From contig JAIOYK010000046.1 in the NCBI GenBank assembly GCA_021741145.1, positions 1 through 45,933 on the forward strand: 45,933 nucleotides of DNA, written 5' to 3'. Position 1 is the first letter of the stretch. Every line of letters begins with the position of its first letter. Below the pieces are notes generated by a model, which did not search any database, was not told the origin of the DNA, and was given only the letters and a program-made list of their open reading frames with translations. Below, piece after piece: positions 26,528-35,217 of the stretch. Origin of the DNA: Rhodospirillum sp. (lineage in GTDB: Bacteria; Pseudomonadota; Alphaproteobacteria; Rhodospirillales; Rhodospirillaceae). Made by a program: the position numbers and the translations under genes.

Positions 26528-27463
26528 CTATTCCCCCACCTTGGCGAGGAAGGCCGCGAAGTCCGCGGCCGTGGCATAGGACTTTTGGGTGCCGGGACGG
26601 GTGATGCTGTCCGCGGCGTAACGGACCGCCTTGTGAAGGGCCGCTTCCATATCTCCGGTTTCCACGTAATAGCGGGAGAAGGCCCCGATGAAGGCATCCC
26701 CGGCACCGGTCGTGTCCACCGGGGTCACGGCGACGGCCCCGATGCGCCGGATTTCCGCCCCCGCGCTGACCAGCAGGGCCCCCTTGCCCCCCAGGGTCAC
26801 GATCACTGTCCGGATCCCCCGGTCGATGAGCACCCGGGCCGCCTTTTCCGCGTCGGCTTCGCTTTCGACCGGCATCCCCGAAATGGTCGCCAATTCCGTC
26901 TGGTTCGGCACCAGGAAAGTCAAGGCCTCGATCCGGGAGGCATCCAATTCCGCCGGGGCGGGCGCGGGGTTCAACAGGGTCTCGATCCCATGGCGCGCCC
27001 CAAGTGCCACCGTGTGATAGACGGTCTCCAAGGGGACCTCGAGTTGCATGACAATGAGGGCGCAGTCCTTCAAGGCTTCCTCCGCCCGATCCACGTCGGC
27101 GGGGGATAGTTTGGCATTGGCCCCCTTGATGATCAGGATGCTGTTCTCGCCGGTGGGGTCGACGAAAATGGGCGCCACGCCGCTGGAGGTTCCAGGAACC
27201 CGCTCGACGAAGCGGGTATCGATGCCCGAGGTTTCGAAATTGCGGATGGTGTTGTCGGCGAAGATGTCATCGCCGACCTTGGTGACCATCATCACCTGGG
27301 CCCCCAGGCGCGCCGCGGCGATGGCCTGATTCGCGCCCTTGCCACCGCAGCCCATTTCAAACCGCGGGGCCTCGATGGTCTCTCCCGGGTTGGGCATGCG
27401 GTCCGTATAGGTGATCAGGTCGACCATATTGCTGCCGACCACGGCGATTTTCTGTCCGGCCAT
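26528..27463 (-). CDS. PfkB-family sugar kinase (ribokinase/deoxyribokinase-like)
   Basis: 311 residues. The N-terminal motif is GGKGANQAIAAARLGA and the C-terminal catalytic motif PVDTTGAGDAFIGAFSRY, with the catalytic Asp in DTTGAGD. Family members phosphorylate ribose, deoxyribose or related sugars. DeoC at the front of the same operon suggests deoxyribokinase (DeoK-like) activity giving deoxyribose-5-phosphate. ATG 27463 follows GGGGAGG. It is the last gene of the operon and converges on the LysR gene. Confidence 0.9.
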   Translation of the reverse strand: MAGQKIAVVGSNMVDLITYTDRMPNPGETIEAPRFEMGCGGKGANQAIAAARLGAQVMMVTKVGDDIFADNTIRNFETSGIDTRFVERVPGTSSGVAPIFVDPTGENSILIIKGANAKLSPADVDRAEEALKDCALIVMQLEVPLETVYHTVALGARHGIETLLNPAPAPAELDASRIEALTFLVPNQTELATISGMPVESEADAEKAARVLIDRGIRTVIVTLGGKGALLVSAGAEIRRIGAVAVTPVDTTGAGDAFIGAFSRYYVETGDMEAALHKAVRYAADSITRPGTQKSYATAADFAAFLAKVGE

Positions 27464-27480
27464 GACGACCTCCCCCTCTT

Positions 27481-28593
27481 TCATTGCTTCGCGATGGCAC
27501 ATTCCGCGGCCATGGCTTTAATGGTGCATTCCGCGGCCTTGGCCTCGGCCGCGGTCAGATAGCCCAGACGAACGGAAAAGCGGCGGCTCTCGCCCCCCGA
27601 CAGGGTCTGGACATTACCCTTGGCCAATTCCGCCGCATGCCCTTCGGGCTCGCAGGTGGCGGGCAGACAGAAGGCGCAGACCTTCTGATCGCTGTTCACC
27701 AGCACCCACCGCACGGTCTTGGGCAGACTCGCGGGGTCATAGGCGATATGGAAGGCGTCCCCCTCGGGCCGCTTGTACATCTGAGCCGTCCGGCCATCGG
27801 GTCCCGTCCCGATGCCCCGGACATAGAACACCTGTTCCGGGTCATAGCGGTCCGGTTCGCCGGTCACTTCCATGACCGCGGGATCCCTGGCCAGGGCTTC
27901 AAGCAGGCCATCGTAAGCCGGGCTTCGGGGCACATGGGCGGGCACCTTGGTGCGGACCACCGTCGATTCCGGCGTGAAGGCCACGGGCTGGATGATCCGC
28001 CCGCCCTCGACGAAGGAGAAGTTCACATGACACATATACATCAGGTCCATGGGCGCGCCGGACAGGTTCTCCACGGACATCTCCATGTCGAAAAGCGTCC
28101 GATCAGGGCGCAGCACCACCTTGGGCCGAGCCGCGTAATGGGCGCCGAAGCCCATGACATATTCCCGCAGGCCGATGACCGCGAGGAAGGGACCCTCGGC
28201 GTCCACGCCCACCTCCAGCCCCGCGGCGTCCATGGGAGCGCAGGGCATCTCTCCATGCAGGGGGTGTGTGTCCTCGGGACCCGGGCAGCCATTGGCCAGC
28301 AGGCCCGAATGGAAAGCGAAACAGCCGTAGGTCCCGACGATTTCCTGGGCCGGGCGAGGCATGTCGAACATATTCGCCATGGTCAAATCGACGCCATCGA
28401 AGACCGCGTCCCAGATCATCTGGCCGTAAAACGGCAGAACCACCAGATGGCCCCGGCTGTTGGTGAGCCGGAGCGCCTCGATGCCGCTGTCGTAGCGGAA
28501 CAAGGTGGCGGACATGCCATGGGCCTCGACGAGGACGCGTTCGGCCTCTCCGAAGAAGGACCGGCGGAGCTGGATGGCCGTGGTCACGGACAT
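27481..28593 (-). CDS. DUF4432 aldose 1-epimerase-like protein
   Basis: 370 residues of the galactose-mutarotase-like superfamily (aldose 1-epimerase, DUF4432 branch). The beta-sandwich contains NSRGHLVVLPFYGQMIWDAVFDGVDL, CFAFHSGLLANGCPG and the His-rich YMCHVNFSFVEGG. It probably interconverts sugar anomers so that the kinase receives the right form, as DeoX does beside deoxyribokinase. GGAGGAAATC precedes the ATG. The C-terminus is unusual: two near-copies of an A-A-E-C tetrapeptide separated by TIKAM. Confidence 0.82.
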   Translation of the reverse strand: MSVTTAIQLRRSFFGEAERVLVEAHGMSATLFRYDSGIEALRLTNSRGHLVVLPFYGQMIWDAVFDGVDLTMANMFDMPRPAQEIVGTYGCFAFHSGLLANGCPGPEDTHPLHGEMPCAPMDAAGLEVGVDAEGPFLAVIGLREYVMGFGAHYAARPKVVLRPDRTLFDMEMSVENLSGAPMDLMYMCHVNFSFVEGGRIIQPVAFTPESTVVRTKVPAHVPRSPAYDGLLEALARDPAVMEVTGEPDRYDPEQVFYVRGIGTGPDGRTAQMYKRPEGDAFHIAYDPASLPKTVRWVLVNSDQKVCAFCLPATCEPEGHAAELAKGNVQTLSGGESRRFSVRLGYLTAAEAKAAECTIKAMAAECAIAKQ

Positions 28594-28612
28594 GATTTCC
28601 TCCTTACCGCGC

Positions 28613-29605
28613 TTAACGGACGCGGTTCTTATAGGCGTTGATAGCGATCACGAGCAGCAGGAACGCACCCCAAATAAAGTCGATGAGGTGGTTGGAAAAC
28701 CGCAGGATCTGGAAGCCGCTGGACAGAAGCATCAAGGCGATCACGGCGATGGCAACCCCCAGCACCCGTCCCTTGCCGCCCGCCGGATTGGTCCCGCCGA
28801 GCACGGCGATCAGCACCGCCTGCAACAGGTAGGAGGTTCCATAATCGGACTTGGCCGCGTTGGTCCGCCCCGACAGCATGATCCCGGCGATGGAGGCAAG
28901 CACGCCCGTCATCATATAGCTGTAGAAGACCATCCGTTCCCGCTTCAACCCGGCGAACAGAGCGGCCTTGGGGTTGGTCCCGATAAGCATCAGGTTCACA
29001 CCCAGCGGCGTCCGAACCAGGATGAAGGAAACGGCGATGGCGATCAGCACGAACAGGACGAAGGGTGTCGCCAGCCCCAGCAGCTTGCCATTGCCCACCC
29101 AGGACCAATGCTCCGGAAAGCCGACAATCGCCGGGCCACCGGTCAGCACGATGGCCAAACCGGTGAAGACCTGGCCCGTGCCCAGGGTGGCGAGGATCGG
29201 GGTGATCTTCACCTTGGTGATCAGCAGTCCGTTCAGCGCGCCCGCCACCAGCCCCGTGCCCAGGGCCACCACCCCCCCCAGGAGGACCACCGCCAAGCCC
29301 GTGTCGGCCACGCCGGTTTCGTCGGCGAGCTTCTTGAACAGGATCCCGGCGAGGATCCCCGACAGGTTGGCGATGCCCACCACCGACAGGTCGATGCCCC
29401 CGGTCAGCATGGCGATCATCATGGCGATCGACAGCAGACCCAGTTCGGGAAAGATGTAGGTGATGGATTCAAAGTTGTAATAGCGCAGGAACTTGTCCGG
29501 GCTGAGCGCCGTCATGATGACGAAGATCAGAACCGTCATCACGATCAACTGGACGATGTTTTTGTCCCGGTTGAGGATGGCGCGGAAATCCAGTTTGTTG
29601 ATCAT
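28613..29605 (-). CDS. Sugar ABC transporter permease (RbsC/LsrD-like), second
   Basis: 330 residues with about eight to ten hydrophobic helices of the BPD_transp_2 family, including LSVVGIANLSGILAGILFKKLAD and LLQAVLIAVLGGTNPAGGKG, the typical ...GG-x-x-x-x-GG-x-G motif. It overlaps the preceding permease gene by four bases (ATGA). With its partner it should form the heterodimeric membrane channel for a pentose-type sugar. Confidence 0.9.
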   Translation of the reverse strand: MINKLDFRAILNRDKNIVQLIVMTVLIFVIMTALSPDKFLRYYNFESITYIFPELGLLSIAMMIAMLTGGIDLSVVGIANLSGILAGILFKKLADETGVADTGLAVVLLGGVVALGTGLVAGALNGLLITKVKITPILATLGTGQVFTGLAIVLTGGPAIVGFPEHWSWVGNGKLLGLATPFVLFVLIAIAVSFILVRTPLGVNLMLIGTNPKAALFAGLKRERMVFYSYMMTGVLASIAGIMLSGRTNAAKSDYGTSYLLQAVLIAVLGGTNPAGGKGRVLGVAIAVIALMLLSSGFQILRFSNHLIDFIWGAFLLLVIAINAYKNRVR

Positions 29606-30600
29606 GTCCGGTCTCCCCGAGCCTTTCGCTTTTGATCCCGCCAGGCGGTGACGGCGGTGGCGATAACGATGATCACGCCCACCACGACCCTCTGCCAGGT
29701 GGTATCGATTTTCATGATGATCAGGCTGTTTTTGACCATGACCAGCATGAAGACGCCCAACATGGTGCCAAGGACCGTGCCCCGACCGCCGAAGATGGAG
29801 GCGCCACCCAGCACCACCGCGGCGATGACATCCAGCTCCAGCCCCACGAAGTCGCGGGGGTTGGCCAGCCAGATCATGCCGCTATGGAGCAGACCGGCGA
29901 ACCCGGCCAGCGCTCCGGCGAAGCAATAGATAAAGAAGATCACCTTACGCAGGTCGAAACCCGCGCGGCTCGCCGCCTCCTGGTCCCCGCCAAGGGCATA
30001 GATCCCCCGGCCGATCATGGTGTACCGCAGGATCAGATGGACCAGGATCGCCAGCCCGAAATAGACCAGAACCATGGCGGTCAGGCCATAGGTGGTCCCA
30101 TCGGCCTTGGTCATGGAAATGACCTCTGTCTTGGCGAAGTCGATCAGCACATCGGGCATTTTGTTGATGTTGATCATGCTCGTGCCGACCACGCCCAGCA
30201 GGAAGCCCCGCACCATGCTGCCCGTACCCAGGGTCACGATCAGCGGGATCATGCGGAACTTATAGACGAAGAAGGCATTCAGGCAGCCGAACAGGGCGCC
30301 CATGGTCGCCGCGGTCAGGAACGGCAGGGCCACCCCGTCGTATCCCGTCCACAGCATGCCCTTGACGGTCAGATACATGGCCGCCACGGCGAAGGCCGGG
30401 AAGGACACGTCGATCCCGCCGGAGATCATGATCATCAGGACGCCCAGCGCCATGATGCCGATGATCACGTTGCTGCGTAGCAGACTGAACAGGTTATCCA
30501 GTTGCCAGAAGGCCGGATTGACCAGACCAATCCCGATCATGGCGAGTAAGAGAATACCCGCGATGACCACCTCCGATCTCCGAAGCCAAGCCATGGTCAT
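29602..30600 (-). CDS. Sugar ABC transporter permease (RbsC/LsrC-like), first
   Basis: 332 residues, BPD_transp_2 family. Typical segments are MIMISGGIDVSFPAFAV and ELDVIAAVVLGGASIFGGRG, the latter the conserved ABC-contact loop. It has eight or more hydrophobic spans. The start is ATG 30600, or ATG 30594, which has AAGGGG at a better distance. It follows the ATPase by six bases. Two distinct permeases rather than one homodimer resemble the Lsr/rhamnose importer class. Confidence 0.9.
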   Translation of the reverse strand: MTMAWLRRSEVVIAGILLLAMIGIGLVNPAFWQLDNLFSLLRSNVIIGIMALGVLMIMISGGIDVSFPAFAVAAMYLTVKGMLWTGYDGVALPFLTAATMGALFGCLNAFFVYKFRMIPLIVTLGTGSMVRGFLLGVVGTSMININKMPDVLIDFAKTEVISMTKADGTTYGLTAMVLVYFGLAILVHLILRYTMIGRGIYALGGDQEAASRAGFDLRKVIFFIYCFAGALAGFAGLLHSGMIWLANPRDFVGLELDVIAAVVLGGASIFGGRGTVLGTMLGVFMLVMVKNSLIIMKIDTTWQRVVVGVIIVIATAVTAWRDQKRKARGDRT

Positions 30601-30606
30601 CCCCCT

Positions 30607-32109
30607 TTAGGTAAAGGCCTTGAGTTTCTCGCTGACCGCCTCCTCGGAGGTGGTGGCGCAATCGAGCCCCTCGGTCAGGCGGCCCCGGTGCATCAGCACG
30701 ATGCGGTTACAGTTCTGGACCAGTTCCAGGACATCATCGGAAATCATCAACACCGCCAGACCGTGCTCGACGGCCAGATCGCGGATCTTGTGGTGGATTT
30801 CCGCCTTGGAGCCCACATCCACGCCAACGGTGGGACCGTTGAGGATCAGCACCCGGGCGTCGGTCAACAGCCACCGGCCAAGCACAACCCGCTGTTGGTT
30901 GCCGCCAGAGAGCTCCTTGACCAGCTTTGCCCCCGAGGGCGTGGCGATCTGCATGGCCTTGATGGTGTCGTCGACCAAGGTATCGGCCCGGCCTTGGTCG
31001 ATGGTCAGCCCCGAGGCAAGGGACTCATAGGAGGTACAGAGGATATTCCGGTCAATGCCCTGGGTCAGGAACAACCCCTCGCTCAACCGGTCCTCGGGAA
31101 CATAGGCGATCCCCGCGGCGATGGCCTGCTGGGTGGACCGGGGCGTCACCTCCTTGCCATCCACCCGGATCACCCCCCGGTCCGCGGGGATCATGCCGAA
31201 CAGCGACAGCACCAATTCCGTGCGGCCCGATCCCAACAGACCCGACAGCCCGACGATTTCGCCCGCCCGGATGGTCAGATCGACGTCCTCGAAGGCGTCG
31301 GAGAGCCCCAGCCCGGAAACCTCCAGCCGCGGGGCCTCCGCGGCGCGGTCGCCGGGGACCCAGACATAGGGCTTGCTGTTCAGTTCGAGGCCGGTCATAT
31401 GGCGGATCAGGGACGCCTCGTCGAAGTCGGAGACCGGCCCATCGGCCACCAGGGACCCGTTGCGCATGACGGTGATCCGTTCGCTGATCTCCATCATTTC
31501 GCGAATCTTATGGCTGACGAACAGAACGGCGATGCCCCGGGACTGGATATCCTTGACGATGCGGAACAGGGTCTCCACCTCGCGGCGGGTCAGGGCCGTG
31601 GTTGGCTCGTCCATGATGATCAGACGCGCGTCGGACATCAGTGCCCGGGCGATGGCCACCAATTGCTTGCCCGCGGTGGGCAAATTCCCCACCTCGGCGT
31701 CCAGATCCAGGTCCACCCCAATTCGGTCGACGGCGTCCCGGGCGATGGCGCGGACCCGTCCCCAATTCATCAGGCGGCGCTTTTGGCGTAACTGGGTGTT
31801 CATGGCCAGGTTCTCGGCCACCGTCAGGTTCCCGAAGAGCGAGAAATCCTGGTAGATCACCTGAATGCCCCGGTCGATGGAGGCGATGGGGGTGAGGTGA
31901 TGAACGGCCTTGCCTTGGATCCGGATTTCGCCCGCGTCGGGCTGATACACACCGGACATGACCTTGATGATCGTGGATTTGCCAGACCCGTTCTCTCCGG
32001 CGAGGCAGTGGATTTCCCCCGCGCGGATGGTCAGGGACATATCGTCCAGGGCACACACCCCGGCGAATTCCTTGCGGATGCCCCGAAGTTCGATAAAGGC
32101 GTCTGTCAT
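30607..32109 (-). CDS. Sugar ABC transporter ATP-binding protein (RbsA/LsrA-like, tandem NBD)
   Basis: 500 residues with two fused nucleotide-binding domains. The first has Walker A CLAGENGSGKSTIIKVMSG, signature LPTAGKQLVAIARAL and Walker B LIIMDEPTTAL. The second has a degenerate Walker A-like GLLGSGRTELVLSLFG, signature LSGGNQQRVVLGRWL and Walker B LILNGPTVGVDVGSK. In that second Walker B the catalytic Glu is replaced by Gly. RbsA-type proteins often have one weak NBD, so this half is probably regulatory. It powers the two downstream permeases. Confidence 0.92.
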   Translation of the reverse strand: MTDAFIELRGIRKEFAGVCALDDMSLTIRAGEIHCLAGENGSGKSTIIKVMSGVYQPDAGEIRIQGKAVHHLTPIASIDRGIQVIYQDFSLFGNLTVAENLAMNTQLRQKRRLMNWGRVRAIARDAVDRIGVDLDLDAEVGNLPTAGKQLVAIARALMSDARLIIMDEPTTALTRREVETLFRIVKDIQSRGIAVLFVSHKIREMMEISERITVMRNGSLVADGPVSDFDEASLIRHMTGLELNSKPYVWVPGDRAAEAPRLEVSGLGLSDAFEDVDLTIRAGEIVGLSGLLGSGRTELVLSLFGMIPADRGVIRVDGKEVTPRSTQQAIAAGIAYVPEDRLSEGLFLTQGIDRNILCTSYESLASGLTIDQGRADTLVDDTIKAMQIATPSGAKLVKELSGGNQQRVVLGRWLLTDARVLILNGPTVGVDVGSKAEIHHKIRDLAVEHGLAVLMISDDVLELVQNCNRIVLMHRGRLTEGLDCATTSEEAVSEKLKAFT

Positions 32110-32154
32110 GACACGTCCGCCATGGCTGAAATGGACAGGAAGAAGGGATGGAAA

Positions 32155-32179
32155 GGGGTGGCGGCACGGCCACCACCCC
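32155..32179 (-). promoter_or_regulatory. Intra-operon stem-loop after the sugar-binding gene
   Basis: An 11-bp inverted repeat GGGGTGGCGGC / GCCACCACCCC (one C-A mismatch, 3-base loop) lies in the 90-base gap between the binding-protein and ATPase genes. A short TTTCC follows on the minus strand. It may be a partial terminator or message-stabilising hairpin that keeps binding-protein expression high. It is very similar in position to the hairpin at 24312. Confidence 0.6.
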
Positions 32180-32199
32180 TCCCGGAACAGAGACGACTT

Positions 32200-33246
32200 T
32201 TAGAAGTCGTATTTGTCCATGTTCTCCTTGGTCACGCCGACCCAACCCTGGCCGTAAAGCAGGTTGGCCGCGCCACCTTCGGGCGTGGAGAGGTTGGTAT
32301 AGCCCGGAATGCCCAGATCGAGACCGGCCTTGATCTGGTCGGCCTTGCCGTCCAGGGCCATGACGGCCAGCATGTTCATGGCATATCCGGCGACGGCGGG
32401 ATCCCAGAACTGGATGTACTGGATGTCGCCCTTGGCCAGATACTCACCGGCGACCGAGACCAAGCCCGTGCCCGCGAAGAACAGCTTATCCTTCAAGCCC
32501 CGCTCGGAAATCAGACGGCCAGCGCCGGCGGAGGTCGGCATGGGACCACCAACGATGCCCTTGAGGTCCGGATAGGTGGTCAGCACTTCCTTGAGTTTGT
32601 TGTAATCGGTGTTGGCGTCGTCATAGGTTTCCAGACGGTTGGTCACCAGCTCCATCTTCGGGAAGTGTTCCTTTTGATAGGCCACCGCGCCGTCGATCCA
32701 CTCGTTCTGGGACTTGGAGGTCAGGCTACCGACGGTCGCGGCGTATTTGCCCTCGCCCCCCATATAGCCGCCCAGGACTTCCATCAACTTGGCGCCATAG
32801 GCCAGGTTATCGAAGGCTTCCAGCACATAATCGGCGTTCTGAATGTTGGAGGCTTCATGGGCGATGACGGTGATGCCGCGATCCCGGGCCTTCTTCAAGA
32901 CGGGCTCGACGGCCTCGACGGAGAAGGGAACGATGCAGATGGCGTCCACGCCCTGGGCGATCAGGTTCTCGACGATCTGCACCTGGGCCGCGGCGTCGGC
33001 CTGACTGGGTCCAACCATCCAGGTGTCATACCCCGTATCGCCACCGAACTGTTTCACGCCATCGCGCATACGGTCAAACCAAGCGATGCCATCGACCTTC
33101 ACGACGGTGGCGATGGAATAGGTCTTGCCGGTGGCCTCGGACGTCAGGGTTTTGATCCCATCGGGCGTCGGAACCGCGTCCTCGGCGAAGGCGGGGGCCG
33201 ACAGCAGCGTGCCCGCGACGACGAGGGAAGAAAGCAGCTTATTCAT
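32200..33246 (-). CDS. Sugar ABC transporter substrate-binding protein (LsrB/RhaS-like)
   Basis: 348 residues. The signal peptide is MNKLLSSLVVAGTLLSAPAFA and the mature N-terminus EDA. The fold is the periplasmic-binding-protein-like family 4 (ribose, rhamnose, AI-2). Segments include TVVKVDGIAWFDRMRDGVKQF, VENLIAQGVDAICIVPFSVEAVEPVLKKA, NRLETYDDANTDYNKL and the C-terminal GVTKENMDKYDF, like the end of LsrB. The ligand could be deoxyribose, ribose or another small furanose; AI-2 itself is unlikely without lsrK/lsrF companions. AAGGAG lies ten bases upstream of ATG. Confidence 0.9.
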   Translation of the reverse strand: MNKLLSSLVVAGTLLSAPAFAEDAVPTPDGIKTLTSEATGKTYSIATVVKVDGIAWFDRMRDGVKQFGGDTGYDTWMVGPSQADAAAQVQIVENLIAQGVDAICIVPFSVEAVEPVLKKARDRGITVIAHEASNIQNADYVLEAFDNLAYGAKLMEVLGGYMGGEGKYAATVGSLTSKSQNEWIDGAVAYQKEHFPKMELVTNRLETYDDANTDYNKLKEVLTTYPDLKGIVGGPMPTSAGAGRLISERGLKDKLFFAGTGLVSVAGEYLAKGDIQYIQFWDPAVAGYAMNMLAVMALDGKADQIKAGLDLGIPGYTNLSTPEGGAANLLYGQGWVGVTKENMDKYDF

Positions 33247-33397
33247 CCTTGATCTCCTTGGAATGCGTTTCCCAGTTCGTTCCCCACGGGCCGCGCGGAT
33301 CCTTATATTTGGTGATGCCCGGTCGCGCCGTGGTGTTCCGCCTTTTGTTCCGTCCACCGCGACCAGAGGGCGGAACCGCCCTGGCCACGGCGATCCG

Positions 33398-34069
33398 TCA
33401 TGCCCTTCCGATGATAGCGATGCTGGCGCTGGCCCCGATCCGGGTTGCCCCGGCCGAGATCATCCGCCGGGCATCCTCCGTCGTCCGGACACCACCGGAG
33501 GCCTTGACCCCCATCTCCGGCCCCACGGTTTCCCGCATCAGGGCAACATCCTCGACTGTCGCCCCCCCCCCGGCGAAACCGGTGGAGGTCTTGACGAAAT
33601 CGGCCCCCGCCTCCTTCGCCAGCAGACAGGCCCGCACTTTTTCATCCCGAGTCAACAGTGAGGTCTCGAGAATCACCTTCAGCAGAGCCGAGCCACAGGC
33701 CGCCTTCACCGAGGCGATATCGTCCCGAACCAACGCGTCTTCCCCGGCTTTCAGCAAGCCGATGGGAATGACCATATCGACCTCCCCCGCGCCCTGGTCC
33801 ACGACCCAAGCGGCTTCCGCGGCCTTGATCGCGGACGGATCGGCGCCAAAGGGGAAACAGATGACCGCGCAGGGAACGACGGAAGAGCCCGCGAGACTCC
33901 GGCTCACCAGCGGAATGAATAGGGGATTGACGCAAACCGCCTTGAACCCGTGGGTCACGGCCTCCGCGCAGAGACCTTCGACCTCCGCCGGACGGGCGTC
34001 GGGCTTCAGGAGGGTGTGGTCGATGAAAGAGGCCAGATCCGCGGCAGGCGACGGGGATGGGGTGTCCAT
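33398..34069 (-). CDS. deoC: Deoxyribose-phosphate aldolase
   Basis: 223 residues of the DeoC/LacD aldolase family. The Schiff-base lysine is in GADFVKTSTGFAGGGATVED, and LKVILETSLLT and GVKASGGVRTTEDA are conserved. It splits 2-deoxyribose-5-phosphate into acetaldehyde and glyceraldehyde-3-phosphate. As first gene of the operon, ahead of the importer, mutarotase and kinase, it defines the pathway. It is 151 bases from the next gene and divergent from the DeoR regulator. Confidence 0.93.
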   Translation of the reverse strand: MDTPSPSPAADLASFIDHTLLKPDARPAEVEGLCAEAVTHGFKAVCVNPLFIPLVSRSLAGSSVVPCAVICFPFGADPSAIKAAEAAWVVDQGAGEVDMVIPIGLLKAGEDALVRDDIASVKAACGSALLKVILETSLLTRDEKVRACLLAKEAGADFVKTSTGFAGGGATVEDVALMRETVGPEMGVKASGGVRTTEDARRMISAGATRIGASASIAIIGRA

Positions 34070-34142
34070 GGCTTCACTCTCCAGGAGGGGCTGCCCAGGA
34101 GAGGCTGCCCAGGACGGGCGACAAGAGCCAACCCGACCAATA

Positions 34143-34170
34143 TGTTATTTTCTTCACATTTTCTGTTATT
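34143..34170. promoter_or_regulatory. Candidate DeoR-family operator, direct repeats
   Basis: Two ATTTTCT copies start at 34147 and 34158, one helical turn apart, and are framed by two TGTTATT copies (34143, 34164) exactly 21 bases apart. The AT-rich block lies in the deoC/deoR divergent region (34070-34382), otherwise without genes. TTTC-type direct repeats are common operators of DeoR/GlpR-family repressors. Confidence 0.55.
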
Positions 34171-34382
34171 ACAATTCCATATTGACGTGGATGCCGTCAA
34201 GGTGAAATCATTTGAAAGTAACCTTAAGCATGAAAGCGGTCGGATCCACCGATTTCCCCCCCGATGACAAAGAGTGCCGAATACCCTATGACGTGACATT
34301 CATAGATTTATTGCGTAGCAGCATAGTTTTTTTTGCATCGCACCAACCGGGGTCCCCCCTCCCCGGAACGAGGGAACGGCAT

Positions 34383-35180
34383 ATGTTCAGGAAGAGAGCG
34401 GAACGACTCCAATACTTGAGTGGAATTCTCGAAACCGGTGGGTTTCTCCGCCTGAAAGATGCCGCGGACATGCTGGGCGTTTCGGAGATGACCGTCCGGC
34501 GCGACATTGGCGCCAGCCAGGACCGGTTCACCTATTTGGGCGGGCATATTACCCTGGAATCCAACAATCCCGGGGGGATGGGATATATCCTGAACAAGGA
34601 GCGGGCCAGCAACGCGGATAAGAAGCGGGCCGCCTGCCAGGCGGCGGCCACGCTGATTCGCCCCCACGATACCCTTTTCATCGATTGCGGCACGACCACG
34701 CCGCACCTGGCGAGCCTCCTCCCATCCAACAGCGGGTTGACGGTCGTGTGTTACGCCATGAACGTCGCCGAAATCATCTGTAAGAAGCCCGGCATCCGGG
34801 TGATCCTGTTGGGTGGCCTGTATCACGAATCCTCGGCCTCTTTCTCCAGTCCGGAGGCCCTGGAGACCCTGAGCCAAATGGGCATCAACAAAGCCTTCAT
34901 CTCGGCTGGCGGACTCCACCGGGAGCGCGGCGTGAGCTGCTCCAATTTCCATGAGGTGGCGATCAAGCAACTCGCCATGGCCAATGCCGAAAGCAAGATC
35001 CTGGTGGTGGATTCCACGAAGTTTGGCGTCGTGAAGCCGGTCTTTTTCAGCGATACCAAGGTTTACGACACCATTTGCGTGGACAACACCCCCATTCCGG
35101 CCGACGTCCTCCCCCCATCCGTCGAACGTGGCAAAATGCTCCTGGGAGACGTGGGCCGAACCTTCCAGGCGTCCCGGTAG
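34383..35180 (+). CDS. DeoR-family transcriptional repressor
   Basis: 265 residues. The N-terminal HTH contains ERLQYLSGILETGGFLRLKDAADMLGVSEMTVRRDI, the DeoR signature. The C-terminal DeoRC domain has FIDCGTTTPHLASLL, GIRVILLGGLYHESSASFSS and KAFISAGGLHRERGVSCSN, which bind a sugar phosphate. ATG 34383 has GAGGGAA upstream; the open frame further upstream is AT-rich and probably non-coding. Divergent orientation to deoC suggests it represses the deoC/importer operon, with a phosphorylated sugar as inducer, and perhaps itself. Confidence 0.9.
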   Translation: MFRKRAERLQYLSGILETGGFLRLKDAADMLGVSEMTVRRDIGASQDRFTYLGGHITLESNNPGGMGYILNKERASNADKKRAACQAAATLIRPHDTLFIDCGTTTPHLASLLPSNSGLTVVCYAMNVAEIICKKPGIRVILLGGLYHESSASFSSPEALETLSQMGINKAFISAGGLHRERGVSCSNFHEVAIKQLAMANAESKILVVDSTKFGVVKPVFFSDTKVYDTICVDNTPIPADVLPPSVERGKMLLGDVGRTFQASR

Positions 35181-35217
35181 ACCTCCGGGCGGGCAAGCGG
35201 ACCCAATCCCACTTGAT

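Noticed and set aside
32200-33246. Reading the sugar binding protein as an autoinducer-2 receptor (LsrB).
   Set aside because: The C-terminus resembles LsrB, but lsrK, lsrF and lsrG are absent while deoC and a DeoR regulator are present, favouring a deoxyribose-type ligand.
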